Positions 41,283-51,275 are shown, numbered from the stretch's first letter. The stretch is 64,000 bases of DNA from Treponema sp. OMZ 790 (GCF_024181285.1 NZ_CP051201.1:992001-1056000), one strand, 5' to 3'. Program-made: numbers and translations. Notes: generated by a model from the letters alone, not told the origin.

Positions 41283-42041
41283 ATGATTGAAATTTCAAAT
41301 GTTTCAAAGGCCTACGGCTCTTCTAAAACAAAGGCTGTAGACGGAATTTCGGTAAACGTAAAAAACGGCGAAATTTTCGGCTTTTTAGGGCCTAACGGAG
41401 CCGGAAAAACAACTACAATTAAGATGATAACCGGAGTTCTTAATCCCGATTCCGGCTCAATAATGGTTGACGGCATAAACATAGCCGATGACCCTATGGA
41501 AGCAAAAAGAAGAATCGGCTATGTTACCGATAACCCGGAGCTTTTTTCTCAGTTAAAGGCTGCCGAATACTTAAATTTTATAGGCGACGTTTATGGAGTA
41601 CCCGCCGATATAAGACAAGAAAGAATAGAGCGTTATACCAAACTTTTCGGCATAAATGAAGCCTTAAACGGGAGCATAGGCAGCTTTTCCCACGGAATGA
41701 AGCAAAAACTTTTGGTTACCGGAAGCCTCTTATCCGATCCTCCTGTCTGGATCTTGGATGAACCGATGGTCGGTTTGGATCCCAAATCTGCCTTTTCTTT
41801 AAAAGAAATTATGAGAGAAAGAGCAGACGCAGGAAAGGTCGTTTTCTTTTCGACCCACGTTATGGAAGTAGCCGAAAAACTTTGCGACAGGCTTGCAATC
41901 ATAAATACAGGTAAAATTATGTTTGAAGGCTCTTTACAGGAGTTGCGTGAAAAAAGAGGCGAAAACGCTTCTCTCGAAAAGCTTTTTTTGGAGCTTGTTG
42001 AGGATAAGTCATCTTCAAATTTTGAAAATGCAGAAGCCTAA
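41283..42041 (+). CDS. ABC transporter ATP-binding protein
   Basis: 252 residues. Walker A GPNGAGKT (36-43), signature SFSHGMKQK (134-142), Walker B WILDEP (Asp159, Glu160) and the H-loop STHVMEVAE. It is closest to the ABC-2 exporter ATPases (drug, lantibiotic or Na+ efflux type). It precedes the permease gene by 15 bases, forming a two-gene exporter; cargo unknown. Confidence 0.88.
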   Translation: MIEISNVSKAYGSSKTKAVDGISVNVKNGEIFGFLGPNGAGKTTTIKMITGVLNPDSGSIMVDGINIADDPMEAKRRIGYVTDNPELFSQLKAAEYLNFIGDVYGVPADIRQERIERYTKLFGINEALNGSIGSFSHGMKQKLLVTGSLLSDPPVWILDEPMVGLDPKSAFSLKEIMRERADAGKVVFFSTHVMEVAEKLCDRLAIINTGKIMFEGSLQELREKRGENASLEKLFLELVEDKSSSNFENAEA

Positions 42042-42056
42042 AGAGAGTTAAAAATT

Positions 42057-43757
42057 ATGAAAGTTTTTTTTAGATTGGTTAAAATTTATTTGGCTTCGGT
42101 TTTTAACTTTAAAAATTTTAAGGCCCAAATTCAAAAAAGAAAAAAGAAGGGTGATCAAACCGTTACAAGAAATTCCAAGGCTAAGATACTTGGCATGGCA
42201 ATTCTATTTATCTTGGTTTTTGCGGAATTTTTGTTTATCTTCGGTTTTTTGATTTTCGGTTTATACGGAACGGCAAAGGCCTTAAACAATATTAGCATTC
42301 TTTTTGAGGTAACGGCAGTTATTATATCCTTTATGAGTCTTTTATTCGGCTTTATGCTTACTATTTCTACCTACTACATCGGTGAAATTGAAGAACAGTT
42401 TTTGTCGATGCCCATAAGGCCCCGTACCTTGTTTGCATCAAAATTTGTTGCAAACAGCATAAACGCTCTGATTACTTCTTTTGCCTTTTTTTCGGTTTTA
42501 ATGGGAATATACGGGTTTATGGAATCTCCGCCTTTTTTATTTTATGTCTCGGCTGTCATTTGCGCCCTTATAATTCCTCTTCCAATGATTTCGATTTGTT
42601 ATTTTTTTAATATCCTAATTATGCGTTTTACAAGGGTTTTTAAAAATAAAAATGTTATCATGGCTGTAAACGGTATTTTAGGTATGGCCTTGGCCCTCGG
42701 CTTCAATTATATAATTCAATCTACTACGGGCTCCGATCCTGAAGCTGTTTATAGGATGGTAGAATCCAATGCTGCGGCTTTTCAAAATTATGGAACATAC
42801 TATCCTCCGGTAAAACTTGTAGGTCTTATTTTAAGTGCTCCCGATTCCGTTTTAAGCTTTTTATATATTATATTACTGATTGCCTTTTGCACGTCTATTC
42901 CGGCCTTGGTTATAGGCCTTATGTCAAAACTTTATACCGAAAGTCTAATAGGCTTTAACGAAAAAAACATAAAAAAACTTGAAGCAAAACAGGTTTCAAT
43001 CTTTTTACATAAAAACATCAAAAAATCCTCTCCCTTCATCGCTTATGTAAAGAGAGAATTTAAAATGATGAACCGTACCCCGATTTATCTTTTAAACGGC
43101 CCCTTTTCGATTATCTTTATGCCGATATTGATAATTGTTATAAGTATTGCAAGGGGTGCAAACTTAAATAATGTTCCGCCTCATGTACTTATCTTTATGC
43201 AGGGGAATGCAGGCTTTGTAGTTACAGGCCTTGCGGCAGGCTTTTTAGGTTCAATGACCAATATTGCGGATACGGCCCTTTCACGTGATGCAAAATTTAT
43301 TCCGTTTATTAAGAGCCTCCCTGTTGATATTGCATCTTATATGTACGCCAAATTAGCCCATGCCATGATCTTTGCTCTATTGGCAATAGTAATAGGAGTG
43401 GGCTTTGCCGGTTTTGTATTTAAATTCAATATTTTACACATGGTTTTAGCCTCCTTGGTGGCTCTTTGCTTTTCGGCCTTTGTCAATCTAGTTTCTTTAT
43501 TTTTGGATACGGCTCATCCAAAACTGCATTGGGATAATCCTGTTGCAGCCATGAAGCAAAATACAAACGTGGTTTTTATCATGCTTTTTAACATGATTAT
43601 TTTGGGCCTTTCTGCCGTTGTGGTATTTTTTACGATGAATTCATACCTTTGGGTAATCTTGATTTATTTTTGCGGTATACCGGCTGCTGCCTTTGCCGTT
43701 TTGATTAAACCATATGGAATTTATGCGGAAAATAAAATAGCGAGTATCGAATTGTAA
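42057..43757 (+). CDS. ABC exporter permease (ABC-2 like)
   Basis: 566 residues with about 10-12 predicted membrane helices in two halves: an N-terminal set starting ILGMAILFILVFAEFLFIF, a central cytoplasmic Lys-rich region (about 300-335) and a C-terminal set. The long two-half form suggests an internally duplicated permease working with the ATPase upstream. The segment EIEEQFLSMPIRPRTLFASK is the typical coupling-type cytoplasmic loop. Only the first 63 codons occur in copy A. Confidence 0.78.
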   Translation: MKVFFRLVKIYLASVFNFKNFKAQIQKRKKKGDQTVTRNSKAKILGMAILFILVFAEFLFIFGFLIFGLYGTAKALNNISILFEVTAVIISFMSLLFGFMLTISTYYIGEIEEQFLSMPIRPRTLFASKFVANSINALITSFAFFSVLMGIYGFMESPPFLFYVSAVICALIIPLPMISICYFFNILIMRFTRVFKNKNVIMAVNGILGMALALGFNYIIQSTTGSDPEAVYRMVESNAAAFQNYGTYYPPVKLVGLILSAPDSVLSFLYIILLIAFCTSIPALVIGLMSKLYTESLIGFNEKNIKKLEAKQVSIFLHKNIKKSSPFIAYVKREFKMMNRTPIYLLNGPFSIIFMPILIIVISIARGANLNNVPPHVLIFMQGNAGFVVTGLAAGFLGSMTNIADTALSRDAKFIPFIKSLPVDIASYMYAKLAHAMIFALLAIVIGVGFAGFVFKFNILHMVLASLVALCFSAFVNLVSLFLDTAHPKLHWDNPVAAMKQNTNVVFIMLFNMIILGLSAVVVFFTMNSYLWVILIYFCGIPAAAFAVLIKPYGIYAENKIASIEL

Positions 43758-43806
43758 TTACCTGCTAGACTAAAATGCATTTTTTTTGTAATCTTTATAA
43801 AGCATT

Positions 43807-46089
43807 ATGGAACGACTTAAATTATATTTTTATTATTTTAAGAACAAAATTCTAAAAAAGTATGAGGGTAAAAAAGCTAAGTCGGCAATAGATACCGAAG
43901 AAATCAAAGAAGAAATTTGGGAAGCCGATTTTTCTAAAAAAGTAAATACCCGCTTTATTGAAGAGACCGGAGACGGTTACCAATCCTTATTTGAAGAAAA
44001 TCTTGATGGTAAACGGGTCTACTCGCTGGAATTAAAACGCAAACATCTTTATGCATGGGCTTTAAACCCTGTGTTCAGGTATAAAGATTTTGTGCTTGAT
44101 GCAGAACTTGAACTGCCTGTTTTTAAAGATAATTTTCTTCCCGAAGAAAATACAAGCGCAGGCTATTGTGCCGCAGGTTTTGTGTTTAGGCATATAAGCG
44201 ATAAGGCTTTTTATTCGCTTCTTATTTCAGATAAGGGATGGATAAGGCTTGAAGCCGTAGTCAATTCTACGCCCATGCCCATCTTAGGCTGGACAAAACC
44301 TTTGATCGATGTTGAAAGTTCAAAATTCAAAATAAAATTAATCTGTGTCGGAACAAGTATTACAATTCTTGTGAACAATACTTGGTTGGGTAAATTCGAT
44401 TCCGATATTGTTCAGGCTGCAGGAAAAATCGGTTTTGCAGGACAAAACTGGGAATCTTATTCAAAGGTAAAATTTTATTTGAACGAATTCAAAATTATTT
44501 CCCAGCCCCTCCTTGTCGAAAGCACCGATTCGGCAGCCAACAATCCTGATGCTATTTCGCCTGAAGCCTATATAAACCTTGCTTCAACATATTATGCCAT
44601 GGGTCAGTATGTTGCGGCCATCTATCAGATAAAACAGGCTTGGAAACTTCGTGATCCGGATATTCAAGATCATATTTTGGCCGGAAGAATATATTTTGCT
44701 CAGCGTTTAAACGCAGAAGCCGAAAAAGAATTTCTGTCTGCCCTTGATATCGAGCATGACAATTACGAAATAATGGCTGAACTGGCCGGCCTATATTATA
44801 AGTCCGGCGATATGAAAAAACTGGGAGCTCTTTTAAAAGATATTCCGAATGAAGAAATTAAAAATTCGGTTTTGCTTTGTTCCTTGCAGGGGCATTTTTT
44901 AAATTCTCAAGGAGAACACGAAAAATCTGCATCCTTTTATGCAAAAGCCTTTGCTTTAAATCCCGAACAAGGCTTGCTAAAATATAACGAAGCAAATGAA
45001 CTTAACCTTGCCGGAAAAAAAGTTGAAGCTGTCGAGGCCTATGCAGAAGCCGGGAAACTTTTTTTGGCTTCCGAAGAATATAACGAGATGGCCGATGTAA
45101 TAAATGCCCTTGAGCGTATTGCTCCGGACGATGAGCGTACTTGGGCCTTAAGCGGTAAATTCTATTATGCCATAGACAATAAATGGGAAGCTAAGGTTAA
45201 TTTTAAAAAACTCTGCGATGCAAAAACAAGCGATTCTACAATATGGTATTTATACGGACTTCTAATTCATGATGAAAATCCTGAGGAAGCTATAAAGTTT
45301 TTTAAAAAAGCTTGTAAGCTCGGACCCGAGCACGGACTTTATCATTTTAGATTGGCTGAAGCCTTGTACCTGATAGGGGAGGATTGTTCTGTTCCTCTTG
45401 CAGAAGCCGAAATACTCGAACCCAACAACGGATGGATTTTCAATTTAAAAGCTCTTTGTGCAATTGATGAAGATGCCTTCTTCGATGCTCAAATCGAAAT
45501 CGAAAAAGCCCGTAACATGCTTCCCGATGAGATAGTGGTTTTAGAAAACTATGTAGAAGTTATGCGTCTTCAAGGCCGATTAAAAGAATGTGCTCCTCTT
45601 TTTGACATTGAAGCCGGTACAGCCGATTTGGCGGCTGAAAGGAACAGGGCCGAAGCCTTTCATATTTATGCCAATGCCTTATTCTTTGATGAGCAATATG
45701 ATGAAGCCGATATATGGTATCAAAAAGCCTTAAAACTGAAGCCAGTAGATCCGGTTCTTTTGACAGATAAGGCAGAAAATTCTATCGAGATAGGTTATCT
45801 AAATGATGCTGACGGCCTTTTGGTTAAGGCTATGGATATAGAGCCTACAGAAAGAATATACAGGCTTATTTCCATTCTTTCGGTAAAAAAAGGCGACCAT
45901 GCCCGTGCCGAAGTCAGTTTAAGGCAGGCTATCGAAGAATTTGGAGAAAGCGATGAACTTTTGTTTGATCTTGTAAACCTTTATATTCAGACAAACCGGA
46001 AAGAAAAAGCCAAAGAAACGATAAAGCTTTTAGCTGATTGTGAAGACCAAGAGCGCTTAAAAGAACTAAAAGCTTTTTTAAAAAAATGA
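43807..46089 (+). CDS. TPR protein with N-terminal LamG/jelly-roll-like domain
   Basis: 760 residues, no signal peptide. Residues 40-240 look like a beta-jelly-roll: YAWALNPVFRYKDFVLDAEL, AGFVFRHISDKAFYSLLIS, then ILVNNTWLGKFDSD and GKIGFAGQNWES. This resembles LamG / 3-keto-disaccharide-hydrolase-type domains. From about 255 to the end there are many TPR-type helical pairs (AYINLASTYYAMGQYVAAIY, ADIWYQKALKLKPVDPVLL). Probably a scaffold protein; partner unknown. Its stop overlaps the aroA start by 4 bases. Confidence 0.72.
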   Translation: MERLKLYFYYFKNKILKKYEGKKAKSAIDTEEIKEEIWEADFSKKVNTRFIEETGDGYQSLFEENLDGKRVYSLELKRKHLYAWALNPVFRYKDFVLDAELELPVFKDNFLPEENTSAGYCAAGFVFRHISDKAFYSLLISDKGWIRLEAVVNSTPMPILGWTKPLIDVESSKFKIKLICVGTSITILVNNTWLGKFDSDIVQAAGKIGFAGQNWESYSKVKFYLNEFKIISQPLLVESTDSAANNPDAISPEAYINLASTYYAMGQYVAAIYQIKQAWKLRDPDIQDHILAGRIYFAQRLNAEAEKEFLSALDIEHDNYEIMAELAGLYYKSGDMKKLGALLKDIPNEEIKNSVLLCSLQGHFLNSQGEHEKSASFYAKAFALNPEQGLLKYNEANELNLAGKKVEAVEAYAEAGKLFLASEEYNEMADVINALERIAPDDERTWALSGKFYYAIDNKWEAKVNFKKLCDAKTSDSTIWYLYGLLIHDENPEEAIKFFKKACKLGPEHGLYHFRLAEALYLIGEDCSVPLAEAEILEPNNGWIFNLKALCAIDEDAFFDAQIEIEKARNMLPDEIVVLENYVEVMRLQGRLKECAPLFDIEAGTADLAAERNRAEAFHIYANALFFDEQYDEADIWYQKALKLKPVDPVLLTDKAENSIEIGYLNDADGLLVKAMDIEPTERIYRLISILSVKKGDHARAEVSLRQAIEEFGESDELLFDLVNLYIQTNRKEKAKETIKLLADCEDQERLKELKAFLKK

Positions 46090-47483
46090 TTTTAAAGATT
46101 AAAAAATCTTCACTTTTTTCTCCGCAGCCTATTGAGGTTCCTCCGTCAAAAAGCCATTCCATGAGGGCTCTTGTTTTATCCTCCTTTGCTGAAGGCTCTT
46201 CCGAGATTAAAAATTTTCTTATGAGCGGAGATACCAAAACGGCTTTATCGGTATTCAAATCCTTAGGCGTAAAATTTAAAATCGAACAAAAAACAAAATC
46301 CTCTGCAGATATACTTGTTTTTCCGCCTAAAGAAGGTTTAAAAAAACGGATTGAAAAGCAAAAATCCGTAAAAATAGATACCGGGAATTCCGGAACCCTT
46401 TTTTATTTTTTAGGCTCCATTCTTTCTTTAATCTCTTCAGACTTTGTTTTAACAGGCGACTCATCAATTCTAAAAAGACCTGTCAAACCATTAACCGAAA
46501 TTTATGAAGGCTTAGGCTTAAAATACGAATTTCTTAACAGCACCGAAAGAGCTCCTATACGGGTTTTAGATGCTCATATCAAGGGAAAAGAAGCTCCCAT
46601 CAGCCGTTTAGGAGAAACATCTTTAATCAAAGATTTTGAAGAAAAAAAACTTTATCTTGCAGGAGATTTTTCTCAGGTTGTAAGCGGGCTTCTGCTTGGG
46701 GGAGCTTTGACCGATTACTCTTTGCAGATAAATTTAAAAAGGGCAGGGGAGCTTCCATATTTAAAAATGACCCTTTATTGGCTTAAAACTTGCGGTATCG
46801 AATTTATTGTTTCGGATGACTTTAAAACTTTTAAAATCGCGGGCGGGCAGAAAATTCCTTCATTTTCATCAAGTATTCCGGGTGACTGGTCAAGTTCAGC
46901 TTTTCCTATTGCTCTATCGCTGATTACGGCTTCTCCTCTCAGCATAAAAAACATAGATATAAATGATGTTCAAGGGGATGCGCGTATAGTCGAAATCTTA
47001 AAAGAAATGAATGCAGATATCCGCTTTGAAGAAGAAACACAAACCCTTAAAATTTACCCTTCAAGCTTAAAAGGCGGTGTTTTTGACTGTTCCGATATTC
47101 CCGATGCAGTGCCGGCTCTTTCTGCAATTTCCTGTTTTGCAAAAGGCGAAACACTTTTAAAAAATATAGAAATATGCCGCTATAAGGAGTGCGACAGGAT
47201 TTCAGCAATTGTTTCAGAGCTTACAAAACTTGGAGCAGATATTACTGAAGGGAAAGATTTTTTACTTATCCGCGGAATAGTAGGAAAGAATCTAAAACCT
47301 GCTAAAGTTTTTTCACATGGGGATCACCGTATAGCCATGATGCTGGCGGTTATTGGAGCCGGTATCGATAGCAAAGACGGTTCCGATTTTATTCTTCAAG
47401 ATGCCCAATGTTTCGATATAAGTTATCCTTCTTTTTTGGAAGAACTCAAAAATATAGGTGTCAATATTACTGCCGATAAGTAG
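46086..47483 (+). CDS. 3-phosphoshikimate 1-carboxyvinyltransferase (EPSP synthase)
   Basis: 465 residues, slightly longer than the usual 425-440. Sixth step of the shikimate pathway. IEVPPSKSHSMRALVLSSF (substrate Lys/Ser), DTGNSGTLFYFL, SSIPGDWSSSAFPIALSL, YKECDRISAIVSEL and HGDHRIAMMLAV are the family motifs. The start ATG overlaps the TGA of the TPR gene, implying translational coupling. Other shikimate genes are not nearby. Confidence 0.9.
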   Translation: MILKIKKSSLFSPQPIEVPPSKSHSMRALVLSSFAEGSSEIKNFLMSGDTKTALSVFKSLGVKFKIEQKTKSSADILVFPPKEGLKKRIEKQKSVKIDTGNSGTLFYFLGSILSLISSDFVLTGDSSILKRPVKPLTEIYEGLGLKYEFLNSTERAPIRVLDAHIKGKEAPISRLGETSLIKDFEEKKLYLAGDFSQVVSGLLLGGALTDYSLQINLKRAGELPYLKMTLYWLKTCGIEFIVSDDFKTFKIAGGQKIPSFSSSIPGDWSSSAFPIALSLITASPLSIKNIDINDVQGDARIVEILKEMNADIRFEEETQTLKIYPSSLKGGVFDCSDIPDAVPALSAISCFAKGETLLKNIEICRYKECDRISAIVSELTKLGADITEGKDFLLIRGIVGKNLKPAKVFSHGDHRIAMMLAVIGAGIDSKDGSDFILQDAQCFDISYPSFLEELKNIGVNITADK

Positions 47484-47512
47484 TTGACTTTTTCTTTTTA
47501 ATGTTTTAAAAT
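47484..47512 (+). promoter_or_regulatory. Promoter of the diguanylate cyclase gene
   Basis: TTGACT, 17 bases, TAAAAT, beginning directly after the aroA stop codon and ending 43 bases before the start. Confidence 0.65.
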
Positions 47513-47555
47513 TTCATCTTCGATACCGTACCTACTGGGTATAAAGGATTTTCTC

Positions 47556-50537
47556 ATGCACAAAGTGTATAAAAAAATAATTGTTTTATTTTTTACTCTT
47601 TTTACTTTTAACTTGCTTGCAGATGAAGACATTTTTGTTTTTTATTCGCAGCCTTCTTCAATTGCGTCCAAATTTGTTACGGGTATTTCGCAAGATTCTT
47701 ACGGCCGAATTTGGTTCGGAACAAAAGAAGGGCTTGCCTGTTATGACGGGATTAAATATAAAAATTATGAGTATATTCCTTTTTCGGAAAATTCGATTCA
47801 GTCCTCGCAAATTCAATGTCTATATAAGGATACTTTAAAAGGCAAAAACGGAAGTGACGTATTTTGGTTGGGAACTTTTGACGGTGTTGAAATGTTTAAT
47901 GTCGATACGGAAACTTTTACCCATTTCGATATTACTAATTCGGTAGTTTGCTGTTTTTTGAGAGATTCGGAAGGACGTTTGTGGGCCGGTACATTAAACG
48001 GGCTTTATATTTTAGATGAAGAAAAAGGCACGGCCGTAAAATTTTCTACAACCTCATCTTTTTATATCGGGAACAACAGCATAAGAAATTTGTATCAGGA
48101 TTCAAAGGGAGTAATTTATGCCTGTACCTACGGCGGATTGTGGGAGTATGATGAAGACATAAGATGTTTTAAAATTTCTTCCTTGCTTGATGATAAAAAA
48201 TTGTGCAATAATGTAACCGTTTATAATATTTTGGAGGATGCCGGAAAGTATTGGGTCTCGGTATGGGGGACGGGACTTTTTCTTATCGATCCCGAAAAAA
48301 ATACAAAGAAATCTTTTTCTTTTTCGAATAATAAAATTTATTGCATGTCAAACGATTTTCGCAATAATATTTTACTCATAGGTACATGGGGCGGGGGCTT
48401 TATCGGCTTTGATAAGAATTCATACACGTATACCGAATATACTTCAAATCAACGCTCTTATAATCTTTCAAACGATTTTATTTTTTCCATATTTGTAGAT
48501 AACTACGGTTCTCTTTGGCTTGGTACAAACGGAGGGGGCGTAAACATTTACGATACCAAACGTATGTGGTCAAAGTTGATTTTACCGCATGAAAATAAAA
48601 TTAACGGCCGAGAGAATGCCGTTTCCGATTTAAAAACCGATAAAGACGGAAACTTATGGATAGGACTTTTAAGTAACGGTATAACTCATTATAATTTTAA
48701 AACAGGAAAAAAGAAAAACTATTTTTATTCCCAATACGGTCAAGCAAAAGTGATTTCAAATTCCGTATTTAAATTTTTTATCGACAAAAATAACGATATC
48801 TGGGCAGGTACCGATAAGGGTTTGTGTAAGTACAATAAGAGAGCTGATGCCTTTTTGCCCGTTGCTTTATATAATAATAATGTTTCCGAGACAGGCGAAA
48901 AAATAATATACAGTATAACGGGAGATGAAAGCGGCAACTTGTGGATAGGAACCTATGAAGGTGGGCTCATTAAATTTTCTCCTTCATCAGGAATAATAAA
49001 AAAATATAAAAACGATCCTCAAAATCCTCACAGCTTAAGTAGCAATCTAGTTCTTACTCTTAAAACGGATTCTTTAAAAAACCTTTGGATAGGCACAAAC
49101 AAAGGTCTTGCCAAGTACATGCCTGAAACAGATGATTTTATTATATATCGTTACAATATAAAAAATAAAGAGGGAATCTCATCGGATAAGATTACATCTT
49201 TTTTCCAAGATTCTTCAGGAAAAATTTGGATAGGAACAAATGACGGCGGTTTAAATATTTTTGACCCTATCACAAAAAAAATTACAAAATATACCGTAAT
49301 TGAAGGTTTACCTGCAAACAGGATTACCGGGGTTACGGATATGGATGACGGCTCCGTATGCGTAACATCAGCTAAAGGAATGACTGTTTTTAATCGAGAT
49401 AATGAAATTATATACAGCTATACTTTTTATAACCATGAAAGGCGTTTTACTACTGAACCTATTAAAATCGGTAATTCATGTTTTGTAGGTACACAAGAAG
49501 GTGTTTTAGGTGTCGACCTCGAGTATTTAGTATCTTTTAAAAAACAGGAAATTCCGGTCAAGATAAGAACTATAGGAATAAACGGAAATAAAACATCTAC
49601 TTTTAAAATGGATATGGAAGAACGTTTTAGTTTTAAGCATTCCGAAAATAATATCAGCTTTGAGTTTGCCTCCATGGATTTATCTCCCCTTTCCCGGCCT
49701 TATTATGTTTTTATGCTTGAAGGATTTGATAAAACTTGGGTAAACGGTAATTTAAAAAATTATGTTCAATACACCAATCTTGATCCCGGATACTATACCT
49801 TTAGGGTAAAAGATATATCCAATCCATATCCTGAACCGGCATCATTTTCATTTGTTATCGAAAGACCTTTTTGGTTGTCTGCTCCGATGATAGCGGCCTA
49901 TATTGTTAGTTTTGTATGCTTGGCTGTTTTGATTTGCAGGCTTCGTCAGCTTTTTCAGTATAAAGTTGCAAATAAAAAACTTCAAGAAGAACAAAAAGAT
50001 CTTATATCGGCAAATGAACAGCTTACGGTATTATCCACAATAGATCAGCTGACGGGGGTCGGTAACAGAAGACAGCTGGATACGGCAGGTAAAGATTTTT
50101 GGCGCAAGGGTTTGGACAATAAACAGAAGATGTCCCTCATAATGATAGATATAGATTTTTTTAAACAATACAATGATTTATACGGACATCAAGCAGGCGA
50201 TCATGTTTTGCGCAGTGTCGCTCAAACCTTAAAACAAAATCTTAGGGCTAAATATGATTTTGTCGGAAGATACGGCGGAGAAGAATTCTTAGTCTTGCTA
50301 TACAACAGTTCTTCTGCCGAAACAATGAAGATAGCCGAAAAATTGCGGATTGAAGTCAAAAATTTAAAAATTGAACACTCAGCCGCTAAGGATAAAGTCC
50401 TTACAATAAGTTTAGGTATATACACTGCTGTTCCGGTAAATGAGCTTTCGTATGAGACTATGCTTTCCTATGCAGATGCGGCTCTTTATAAGGCCAAGCA
50501 AAGCGGAAGAGATTGCTGCAAAATGTATACCGAGTAG
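47556..50537 (+). CDS. Membrane diguanylate cyclase with periplasmic beta-propeller sensor
   Basis: 993 residues. A signal peptide (IIVLFFTLFTFNLLADED) is followed by a periplasmic propeller of the two-component-regulator type, with repeated motifs such as GRIWFGTKEGLACYDG, GNLWIGTYEGGLIKF and GKIWIGTNDGGLNIF. A Y_Y_Y domain (about 698-770) precedes one membrane helix (775-795), a short coiled coil and a C-terminal GGDEF domain. The active site is GGEEF (907-911), so catalysis is expected: two GTP to cyclic di-GMP. The RxxD inhibitory site is AKYD, lacking the Arg, so product inhibition may be weak. The N-terminus resembles hybrid two-component sensors with the kinase replaced by a cyclase. 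Confidence 0.88.
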   Translation: MHKVYKKIIVLFFTLFTFNLLADEDIFVFYSQPSSIASKFVTGISQDSYGRIWFGTKEGLACYDGIKYKNYEYIPFSENSIQSSQIQCLYKDTLKGKNGSDVFWLGTFDGVEMFNVDTETFTHFDITNSVVCCFLRDSEGRLWAGTLNGLYILDEEKGTAVKFSTTSSFYIGNNSIRNLYQDSKGVIYACTYGGLWEYDEDIRCFKISSLLDDKKLCNNVTVYNILEDAGKYWVSVWGTGLFLIDPEKNTKKSFSFSNNKIYCMSNDFRNNILLIGTWGGGFIGFDKNSYTYTEYTSNQRSYNLSNDFIFSIFVDNYGSLWLGTNGGGVNIYDTKRMWSKLILPHENKINGRENAVSDLKTDKDGNLWIGLLSNGITHYNFKTGKKKNYFYSQYGQAKVISNSVFKFFIDKNNDIWAGTDKGLCKYNKRADAFLPVALYNNNVSETGEKIIYSITGDESGNLWIGTYEGGLIKFSPSSGIIKKYKNDPQNPHSLSSNLVLTLKTDSLKNLWIGTNKGLAKYMPETDDFIIYRYNIKNKEGISSDKITSFFQDSSGKIWIGTNDGGLNIFDPITKKITKYTVIEGLPANRITGVTDMDDGSVCVTSAKGMTVFNRDNEIIYSYTFYNHERRFTTEPIKIGNSCFVGTQEGVLGVDLEYLVSFKKQEIPVKIRTIGINGNKTSTFKMDMEERFSFKHSENNISFEFASMDLSPLSRPYYVFMLEGFDKTWVNGNLKNYVQYTNLDPGYYTFRVKDISNPYPEPASFSFVIERPFWLSAPMIAAYIVSFVCLAVLICRLRQLFQYKVANKKLQEEQKDLISANEQLTVLSTIDQLTGVGNRRQLDTAGKDFWRKGLDNKQKMSLIMIDIDFFKQYNDLYGHQAGDHVLRSVAQTLKQNLRAKYDFVGRYGGEEFLVLLYNSSSAETMKIAEKLRIEVKNLKIEHSAAKDKVLTISLGIYTAVPVNELSYETMLSYADAALYKAKQSGRDCCKMYTE

Positions 50538-50560
50538 TTTATGAAATTTAAAACTTCCTA

Positions 50561-50589
50561 TTGACCATTGCAAAAATAAGGTGTAGACT
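50561..50589 (+). promoter_or_regulatory. apt promoter, possibly giving leaderless mRNA
   Basis: TTGACC, 17 bases, TAGACT ending at 50,589. A start site 7 bases downstream would coincide with the apt ATG at 50,597. Confidence 0.6.
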
Positions 50590-50596
50590 ATTCACT

Positions 50597-51133
50597 ATGA
50601 AAGATAAGATAATCGACGCCGCTATTAGGCGTGTTCCCGATTTCCCCAAAAAGGGAATCCTTTTTTATGATATTACGGGTATTTTGGTAAATCCTAAAGT
50701 TTTCAGTTATTGTCTTGATAAGATGACCGAAATGTATAAGGATGAAAAAATAGACGCAGTTGCCGCTATAGAAGCAAGAGGCTTTATCTTTGCTGCTCCT
50801 TTTGCCTACAAGATGGGAATTCCTCTTATTTTAATACGCAAAAAAGGAAAACTCCCGGGAGAAACTTACTCGGCTTCTTACAACCTTGAGTATGGACAGG
50901 CTGCTGTTGAAGTTCATAAAACCGATGTGGTAAAAGGTCAAAAAGTTCTTCTTTTAGATGACTTGATTGCTACAGGCGGAACTCTAAATGCTGCCAGAAA
51001 GATATTGGAAGAAGGCGGAGCTGAAGTTTCAGGCTTTTGCGGCGTTGTCGGCTTACCGTTTTTAAACTACAACAAGGTTCTAAAAGATTTGCCCGTAAAG
51101 ACTCTCATAGAATATGAGAGCGAAGAAATTTAA
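50597..51133 (+). CDS. Adenine phosphoribosyltransferase
   Basis: 178 residues. Salvages adenine to AMP with PRPP. RRVPDFPKKGILFYDITG, AAIEARGFIFAAPFA, IRKKGKLPG and the PRPP loop VLLLDDLIATGGTL match the family. The start is MKDKIID; a TTG-initiated extension 12 codons upstream would cover the promoter and has no ribosome site. No good ribosome site lies directly upstream of the ATG. Confidence 0.9.
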   Translation: MKDKIIDAAIRRVPDFPKKGILFYDITGILVNPKVFSYCLDKMTEMYKDEKIDAVAAIEARGFIFAAPFAYKMGIPLILIRKKGKLPGETYSASYNLEYGQAAVEVHKTDVVKGQKVLLLDDLIATGGTLNAARKILEEGGAEVSGFCGVVGLPFLNYNKVLKDLPVKTLIEYESEEI

Positions 51134-51165
51134 ATCTATTTTTAATATTTTTGATTTTTTTCACC

Positions 51166-51194
51166 TTGAATATTTTTAATTTATATGATAAAAT
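51166..51194 (+). promoter_or_regulatory. V-ATPase operon promoter
   Basis: TTGAAT, 17 bases, TAAAAT, 82 bases upstream of ntpA. A 12-bp inverted repeat follows directly. Confidence 0.55.
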
Positions 51195-51196
51195 CT

Positions 51197-51231
51197 AAAA
51201 GTCGTTTTGTAATTTCTATAAAACGACTTTT
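51197..51231. terminator. Hairpin between apt and ntpA
   Basis: AAAAGTCGTTTT pairs with AAAACGACTTTT across an 11-base loop. It fits a bidirectional-looking terminator for apt, but it sits at the predicted +1 of the V-ATPase transcript, so it may also be a 5'-leader structure. Confidence 0.55.
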
Positions 51232-51275
51232 AAACTTAGAATTTATGCTTTATCTATAGTATTTGGAGTTATGAT

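Larger units (their letters stand above)
26568..42250. repeat. Copy B of the 15.6-kb duplication
   Basis: This is the counterpart of 1-15,555. Its left end is continuous with an upstream pncC gene and its right end with a complete ABC permease gene, so copy B looks like the native context. It has homopolymer-type frameshifts between about 27.5 and 33 kb and is clean from 33.4 kb onward. Confidence 0.9.
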
